From: Gammaproteobacteria bacterium
GTDB taxonomy: Bacteria > Pseudomonadota > Gammaproteobacteria > UWMA-0217
Direction: 5' to 3'
NCBI GenBank assembly: GCA_011330835.1
Contig: DRPO01000103.1
Location: 1-8,751, forward strand
DNA length: 8,751 nucleotides
Below are positions 4,134-8,751 of this stretch, piece by piece. A program made the position numbers and the translations under genes. The notes below the pieces were generated by a model, which worked only from the letters and a program-made list of their open reading frames with translations, was not told where the DNA came from and did not search any database. Each line of letters opens with the position of its first letter. The first letter of the stretch is position 1.

Positions 4134-6587
4134 ATGAGCATTATTGTCTGGTTGGCCGCGCTGGCCGGATTCGCCTGGGGCCTGGCCCGACTCGACCTGT
4201 CGCTGAAAGCCTGGCTGGGCATTGCGGGCGGCGGCCTGTTGCTGCTGACGCTGGGCGGCTTCAGTCATCCCCTGTGGAGCGTTGTCGCGTGGCTGGCGTT
4301 TCTCACCGTCTCCGCGCTGGTTTTTCTTCCCGACGTTCGCATGAAATGGCTCAGCAAGCCGCTGCTGCGCGCCATTCGCGCCAACATGCCGCCGATGTCG
4401 GAGACCGAGCGCACCGCCATCCAGGCCGGCGACACCTGGTGGGAAGCCGAGCTGTTCGCCGGCAACCCGGACTTTCGCCAGTTGCTCGACTACCCGGCGC
4501 CACAGCTCAGCGAGGAAGAACAGGCCTTTATCGACGGCCCGGTCCAGACGCTTTGCGACATGCTCGACGACTGGCGAATCACCCACGAACTGAACCGCCT
4601 GCCCGACGAGGTCTGGGAGTTCATGAAGAAGGAGCGTTTCTTCGGCATGATCATTCCCCGCGAGGCCGGCGGGCTGGGCTTTTCCGCGCTGGCCCATTCC
4701 CAGGTCATCGTCAAGCTGGCGAGCCGCAGCATATCGGCGGCGGTCACCGTAATGGTGCCCAATTCGCTGGGGCCGGCGGAACTGCTGTTGCACTACGGCA
4801 CGGAAGAACAAAAGAACTACTTTCTGCCCCGGCTGGCCGATGGTCGGGAAATCCCCTGCTTTGCCCTGACCGGCCCCGAGGCGGGCTCCGACGCGGGCGC
4901 GATCCCCGACACCGGGATCGTCTGCAAGGGCATGCACGAAGGCAAGGAAGTGCTCGGCCTGCGCCTGAACTGGGAAAAACGCTACATCACGCTCGGGCCG
5001 GTGGCGACGATCCTCGGTCTGGCGTTCAAGGCCTACGACCCGGATCATCTGCTCGGCGACAAGGAATCGCTGGGCATCACCTGCGCGCTGATCCCCACCA
5101 ACACGCCCGGCGTGGAAATCGGTCGGCGGCACTACCCGCTCAACGCCGCGTTCCAGAACGGCCCCAACCGGGGTCGCGATGTCTTCATCCCCATGGACTG
5201 GGTCATCGGCGGACAGGCCCGCATCGGCGATGGCTGGCGCATGCTGATGGAGTCCCTGTCAGCCGGACGCGGCATCTCCCTGCCCGCGTTGAGCACCGCC
5301 GGCGGCAAGTTCTCGGCGCGACTGACCGGCGCCTACGCCCGGGTGCGCAAGCAATTCCACATGCCCATCGGCAAGTTCGAGGGCGTCGAGGAGGCGCTGG
5401 CGCGGCTGGCGGGGCACGCCTATCTGATGGACGCGGCGCGACGCCTCTCCACCACCGCGCTGGATCTCGGCGAGAAGCCGTCGGTCATCTCGGCCATCAT
5501 CAAGTACAACCTGACCGAACTGATGCGCGTCTCGGTCAATGACGCAATGGATATTCACGGCGGCCGAGGCATCTGCCTCGGCCCGGCCAACTACCTGGCC
5601 CGCACTTACCAATCGCTGCCCATTTCCATTACCGTCGAAGGCGCGAACATTCTGACCCGCAGTCTGATCATCTTTGGCCAGGGCGCCATGCGCTGTCATC
5701 CCCACCTGCTGCGCGAGATCGAAGCCGTCAACGAGCCGGACAAGAACAAATCCCTGCATGATTTCGACGCCGCCCTGATGCAACACCTCGGTTACAGCAT
5801 CAAGAACGCCGCGCGCGCCTTCACTTTCGGCTGGTCGGGCGGCAAACTGGCCCCAAACGCCGGCTCCGGCGACATCACCGACCCCTGGTTTCGTCAGCTC
5901 AGCCGGTTCAGCAGCGCCTTCGCAATCACCGCCGACGTCGCCCTGCTGCTGCTTGGCGGAAAACTCAAGCGCAAGGAAAAACTGTCGGGCCGGTTCGCCG
6001 ACGCGCTCAGCTATCTCTACATGGGATCGGCGGCGCTGAAACATTTCCACGACCAGGGGCAACCCGAAGCCGACCTGCCACTGCTCAGGTGGAGCATGGC
6101 GACCGTGTTGTTCCGCATCCAGGAGGCGCTGGACGGCATATTGCGGAATTTCCCCTCCCGGGCCGCTGGCCTGGCGCTGCGCGCCATCGTGTTTCCGTTG
6201 GGACGCCGTTTCCACGCGCCCGACGACCGCCTTGGCCACGAGGCGGCCAGCATCCTGCTGACTCCGGGAGAGGCGCGCAACCGGCTGACGGAGGGCGTCT
6301 ACCAACCCTCGAATCCCGATGATCCCATCGGCGTCGTCGAATACGCGCTGAAAAAAACGCTGGAAGCCGAACCCCTGGAGCGCCGCCTCCATCGACAAGG
6401 TCTGGACAGAGACTATACTGAGACAGTGGAAGCCTGGCTGCGACGCCTGAAAGACGGGAATGACATCGACGCGGCGGAGGCCGCATTGCTGAAAACGGCG
6501 CACCAGGCGATCCGCAAGGCGATCATGGTGGATGATTTTCCACAAGAAGCCGCCGCGCGGGAAATCCACCGTGAAATTGCCGCCTAA
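4134..6587 (+). CDS. fadE: Acyl-CoA dehydrogenase FadE
   Basis: The 817 residues align along the whole length with E. coli FadE (814 residues), the FAD enzyme that makes trans-2-enoyl-CoA from acyl-CoA in the first oxidation step of beta-oxidation. Three hydrophobic segments open the protein (about 2-18, 25-43, 47-65), which fits association with the inner membrane. The FadE-specific block NMPPMSETERTAIQAGDTWWE (split at 84-94 and 95-104) follows. The dehydrogenase core includes VPNSLGPAELLLHYGTEEQK (208-227), the flavin-binding signature FALTGPEAGSDAGA (243-256), DAMDIHGGRGICLG (470-483) and TVEGANILTR (500-509). Glu502 aligns with the catalytic base position of the family (inference by alignment). 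The FadE C-terminal extension (about 540-817) is complete. The start is supported by AAGGAG 8 nt upstream. The acyl-CoA ligase gene starts 20 bp after the stop, so the two steps of fatty-acid entry are encoded together. No frameshift or missing domain is seen. Confidence 0.97.
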   Translation: MSIIVWLAALAGFAWGLARLDLSLKAWLGIAGGGLLLLTLGGFSHPLWSVVAWLAFLTVSALVFLPDVRMKWLSKPLLRAIRANMPPMSETERTAIQAGDTWWEAELFAGNPDFRQLLDYPAPQLSEEEQAFIDGPVQTLCDMLDDWRITHELNRLPDEVWEFMKKERFFGMIIPREAGGLGFSALAHSQVIVKLASRSISAAVTVMVPNSLGPAELLLHYGTEEQKNYFLPRLADGREIPCFALTGPEAGSDAGAIPDTGIVCKGMHEGKEVLGLRLNWEKRYITLGPVATILGLAFKAYDPDHLLGDKESLGITCALIPTNTPGVEIGRRHYPLNAAFQNGPNRGRDVFIPMDWVIGGQARIGDGWRMLMESLSAGRGISLPALSTAGGKFSARLTGAYARVRKQFHMPIGKFEGVEEALARLAGHAYLMDAARRLSTTALDLGEKPSVISAIIKYNLTELMRVSVNDAMDIHGGRGICLGPANYLARTYQSLPISITVEGANILTRSLIIFGQGAMRCHPHLLREIEAVNEPDKNKSLHDFDAALMQHLGYSIKNAARAFTFGWSGGKLAPNAGSGDITDPWFRQLSRFSSAFAITADVALLLLGGKLKRKEKLSGRFADALSYLYMGSAALKHFHDQGQPEADLPLLRWSMATVLFRIQEALDGILRNFPSRAAGLALRAIVFPLGRRFHAPDDRLGHEAASILLTPGEARNRLTEGVYQPSNPDDPIGVVEYALKKTLEAEPLERRLHRQGLDRDYTETVEAWLRRLKDGNDIDAAEAALLKTAHQAIRKAIMVDDFPQEAAAREIHREIAA

Positions 6588-6607
6588 CCCCTCAACCCAA
6601 GGAAACG

Positions 6608-8470
6608 ATGAGCGCCAACAAGAATCCGGAAAAAATCATAACCGGCTCCAGAATCGTCAACTACCTGGAAAAACCCGGCGCCGACTACATGCCGGAAGAA
6701 GCGATGCGCACCCTTCCGGAAATGTTCGAGTCCCGGGTAATGCGCACCCCTGAACTGCCGGCCTACCAGCAATTCGACCCGACAACCGGCAAATGGAACC
6801 AATACACCTGGGGCGACACCGGCGACCGCGTCGCGGCCTGGCGCGCCTCGCTCGCCGCCGAGCGCCTCTCTCCCGGAGACCGCGTCGCCATCCGCCGAAG
6901 CAACGGCTACAACTGGGTGCTGTTCGACCAGGCGGCGCTATCGCTGGGTCTGGTGGTAGTGCCGCTCTATGTCGACGACCGCCCCGACAACGTCGCCTAC
7001 ATCCTGGAAAACGCCGGCGTCAAGCTGATGTACCTGGAGCATGACCAGCAGTGGACCTGCCTGAAAAACAACCTGGACCAACTCACGCAGGTCCAGCGCG
7101 TTGTCATCGAACAGGGCGACGATACGCGCACCCTCAGCCTTGAAGACAGCCGGGTGATCGATCTGCCCGCCTGGCTGAAAAACCGGGCCAACACGGCTCC
7201 CCGACCCGATATCGCCCCCAACGACCTGGCGACGATCGTCTACACCTCCGGCACCACGGGGCGACCCAAGGGCGTCATGCTCAGCCACCGCAACATCACC
7301 TCCAACGTCCGTTCGGGGGTCAACCATATCGGCTGTTACCCGCAAGACAGCATGGTGTCTTTCCTGCCACTATCCCATACCTTCGAGCGCACGGTGGGCT
7401 ATTACGTGCCCGTGATGGTGGGCTGCGAGGTGATTTTCGCCCGTTCGATTCCGGAACTCGCCGAGGATCTGCAAAACAAGAAACCCACGATCCTGATCTC
7501 GGTTCCAAGAATCTACGAGCGCGTCTACGGCAAAATCAAGGCGCAACTGGAAGAAGGCCCCGACATCAAGAAGAAGCTTTTCGACAAGACCGTCGATGTC
7601 GGCTGGACCCGTTTCGAATACCAGCAGGGACGCGCCAAATGGCATCCCAAACTACTGCTCTGGCCACTGCTGGACAAACTGGTCGCCTCGAAAGTGCGGG
7701 CCAAGCTCGGCGGCAACCTGCGCTTCGCGCTCAGCGGCGGCGCCCCGCTGCCGCCCGCCATCTCCAGGGTATTCATCAGCCTCGACATTATCATTCTGCA
7801 GGGTTACGGACTGACCGAAAGCAGCCCGATCATCTCCGCCAACACGCTCGAATTCAACCAGCCCGCCAGCATCGGCGTCCCGCTATTGAACGAGGAGGTC
7901 AAGATCGGCGAAAACGACGAACTGCTGGCGCGCGGCCCCAACATCATGCTGGGTTACTGGAACAACCCCGAAGCCACCGCCGAAGTCATCGACGACGAAG
8001 GCTGGCTGCACACCGGCGACAAGGCCCGTGAAGAGGATGGTTATCTATACATTATTGGCCGCATCAAGGACATCATCGTGCTCGCCAATGGCGAAAAGGT
8101 GCCGCCCGCCGACATGGAAACCGCCATCGCCGAAGACGCCCTGTTCGAACAATGCCTGGTGATTGGCGAACAGAAACCCTACCTGACCGCGCTGGTGGTT
8201 CTCAACGCCAGCCTCTGGGAAGAGATCAGGAAAAACAGGGGCATGGCGTTCGACAATCCGAACAGCCCCGAGGTGGAGAAATTCCTGCTCAAACGCATTG
8301 GAGAACGTATCCGGAACTTCCCGGGATACGCGCAAATCCAGCGCGTCAAGGCCACGCTCGACCCGTGGACCGTGGACAACAACCTGGCGACCCCGACGAT
8401 GAAACTTCGCCGCGCGAGAATCGAGGAACGCTACGCCAGCGAGATCAGGGACATGTATGAGGGGCATTAG
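6608..8470 (+). CDS. Long-chain fatty-acid--CoA ligase (AMP-forming, FAA1/COG1022 type)
   Basis: The 620 residues form a complete ANL-superfamily acyl-CoA synthetase, which activates a fatty acid with ATP to an acyl-AMP and then forms acyl-CoA. Motifs in order are the phosphate-binding loop YTSGTTGRPKG (212-222), LPLSHTFER (253-261), LSGGAPLPP (375-383), QGYGLTESSP (398-407), GWLHTGD (465-471), GRIKDIIVLANGEKVPP (484-500) and TPTMKLRR (595-602), where Lys599 is the likely catalytic lysine. Length and motifs place it with the ~600-residue FAA1-like enzymes rather than the 561-residue E. coli FadD, so I give no fadD symbol although the role is the same. No signal peptide is seen; it is likely cytoplasmic or membrane-associated. 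AAGGA (6599-6603) precedes ATG by 4 nt, somewhat close. It is 20 bp downstream of fadE and probably in the same transcript, supplying FadE's substrates. Chain-length preference cannot be read from the sequence. Confidence 0.95.
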   Translation: MSANKNPEKIITGSRIVNYLEKPGADYMPEEAMRTLPEMFESRVMRTPELPAYQQFDPTTGKWNQYTWGDTGDRVAAWRASLAAERLSPGDRVAIRRSNGYNWVLFDQAALSLGLVVVPLYVDDRPDNVAYILENAGVKLMYLEHDQQWTCLKNNLDQLTQVQRVVIEQGDDTRTLSLEDSRVIDLPAWLKNRANTAPRPDIAPNDLATIVYTSGTTGRPKGVMLSHRNITSNVRSGVNHIGCYPQDSMVSFLPLSHTFERTVGYYVPVMVGCEVIFARSIPELAEDLQNKKPTILISVPRIYERVYGKIKAQLEEGPDIKKKLFDKTVDVGWTRFEYQQGRAKWHPKLLLWPLLDKLVASKVRAKLGGNLRFALSGGAPLPPAISRVFISLDIIILQGYGLTESSPIISANTLEFNQPASIGVPLLNEEVKIGENDELLARGPNIMLGYWNNPEATAEVIDDEGWLHTGDKAREEDGYLYIIGRIKDIIVLANGEKVPPADMETAIAEDALFEQCLVIGEQKPYLTALVVLNASLWEEIRKNRGMAFDNPNSPEVEKFLLKRIGERIRNFPGYAQIQRVKATLDPWTVDNNLATPTMKLRRARIEERYASEIRDMYEGH

Positions 8471-8525
8471 CAAATTACATACTTCTCGCGATTGACAATA
8501 CCCCATTCCCTCCAGACCCCGAACC

Positions 8526-8604
8526 CTGGATTCCCACCTTCGCGGGAATGACGGAGGCGAAATTCGTCATTCCGGGCTGAGTGGAGCGAAGACCCGGAAT
8601 CCAG
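8526..8604. repeat. Intergenic dRS3-like inverted repeat element
   Basis: CTGGATTCC (8526-8534) and GGAATCCAG (8596-8604) are perfect 9-bp inverted ends of a 79-bp unit. Inside, ATTCCC (8530-8535), eight bases, GGGAAT (8544-8549) is exactly the ATTCCC-N8-GGGAAT form of neisserial dRS3-type repeats, also common in other proteobacteria. GGAATGACG (8545-8553) is complementary to CGTCATTCC (8565-8573), and ATTCCGGG (8569-8576) to CCCGGAAT (8593-8600). The unit can thus fold as two side-by-side hairpins or as one long nested stem. It carries no ORF and is non-autonomous. It starts 55 bp after the ligase stop. No T-tract follows, but it could protect the 3' end of the operon message (inference). 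Confidence 0.75.
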
Positions 8605-8657
8605 ACTCCGAACTCTGGGTTCCCGCTTTTGTCGGAGGAGTACCGACACTCCGGAGT
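8601..8657. repeat. Diverged second copy of the repeat's left part, with palindromes
   Basis: Bases 8601-8636 repeat 8512-8547 at an offset of 89 bp, with 28 of 36 positions identical and most differences transitions. The copy has lost its ATTCCC/GGGAAT symmetry (GTTCCC, no matching right arm). New complementarity is present instead: CTCCGA (8606-8611) with TCGGAG (8632-8637), GTCGG (8631-8635) with CCGAC (8643-8647), and the perfect palindrome ACTCCGGAGT (8648-8657). It looks like a decayed neighbour of the intact element. Confidence 0.55.
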
Positions 8658-8719
8658 TGCCAACAATGCGGCCCAAGCCGCTCTGTTCTATACTGTTATT
8701 CAACATGATCGAAAGGCTC

Positions 8720-8751
8720 ATGCCCAAATTCCAAAAATCCTGGTCGTTATC
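8720..8751 (+). CDS. Start of a gene running off the right edge (fragment)
   Basis: The frame from ATG 8705 (MIERLMPKFQKSWSL) or ATG 8720 (MPKFQKSWSL) is open to the end of the window. AAGG (8713-8716) sits 3 nt before ATG 8720, close but possible, while ATG 8705 has no such site. TATACT (8689-8694) upstream could be a -10 box without a clear -35. The pattern F.KSW.L at the N-terminus resembles the start of a family of uncharacterised bacterial membrane proteins (F.RSW.L.K.SW.VL), but ten residues are too few for a firm call. It would be a separate unit from the ligase operon. Confidence 0.35.
   Translation, partial: MPKFQKSWSL

Noticed and set aside
4047..5132. 361-codon open frame on the - strand opposite the start of fadE
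   Set aside because: It is antisense to fadE and the end of the TetR gene, with low-complexity composition and no recognisable domain.
4274..5542. 422-codon open frame on the + strand in another frame of fadE
   Set aside because: It is Arg/Gly/His-rich out-of-frame translation of fadE with no homology-like motif; the fadE frame is unambiguous.
5259..6569. 436-codon open frame on the - strand opposite fadE
   Set aside because: It lies wholly inside a clear FadE coding sequence and is rich in Gln, Arg, Ala and Gly without motifs, as expected of an antisense shadow in GC-rich DNA.
8512..8657. CRISPR array
   Set aside because: There are only two related units, diverged, with internal inverted structure and no regular spacer pattern or cas genes.
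8657..8694. TTGCCA (8657-8662) with TATACT (8689-8694) as a sigma70 promoter
   Set aside because: The spacing is 26 bp, far from the usual 16-18 bp.

Overview
The window is a GC-rich stretch of a bacterial chromosome, most likely from a gammaproteobacterium. The main reasons are an 817-residue acyl-CoA dehydrogenase of the FadE type (FadE of E. coli is 814 residues), a PsrA-like TetR regulator next to it, and a downstream intergenic repeat built on the ATTCCC-N8-GGGAAT pattern seen in many proteobacteria. I cannot name the genus from the sequence. All genes I support are on the + strand.

Layout. Bases 1-42 hold an inverted repeat followed by five T residues, which looks like the terminator of an upstream gene. 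Bases 148-970 form a tight three-gene cassette: a 45-codon small ORF, a single-domain rhodanese (starting inside an ATGA overlap), and a 79-codon TPR-like protein of unknown function. A GNAT acetyltransferase (1144-1620) and a POT/PTR2 proton-coupled peptide transporter (1770-3233) follow as apparently separate units, each behind an intergenic stretch of about 150-170 bp with small inverted repeats.

Bases 3234-3376 are a sharply AT-rich regulatory region. It is followed by the clearest functional unit, a probable fatty-acid degradation operon: TetR regulator (3377-4066), fadE (4134-6587) and a long-chain acyl-CoA ligase of the FAA1/COG1022 type (6608-8470). The ligase would activate fatty acids to acyl-CoA and FadE would carry out the first oxidation step of beta-oxidation. 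The regulator probably senses fatty-acyl ligands. An inverted repeat AAAC-GTAT-GTTT at 3347-3358, just upstream of the regulator gene, matches the core of the published PsrA operator (AAAC-N2-4-GTTT). I see no comparable site before fadE or the ligase gene, so one autoregulated promoter may drive all three.

The end of the window (8471-8704) is non-coding and carries a dRS3-like intergenic repeat with nested, mutually exclusive pairings, plus a diverged second copy 89 bp downstream. The first codons of a new gene appear at the right edge.

I do not see a clearly new biological system. The parts most worth following up are the small ORF-rhodanese-TPR-like cassette, the PsrA-type operator, and the intergenic repeat.
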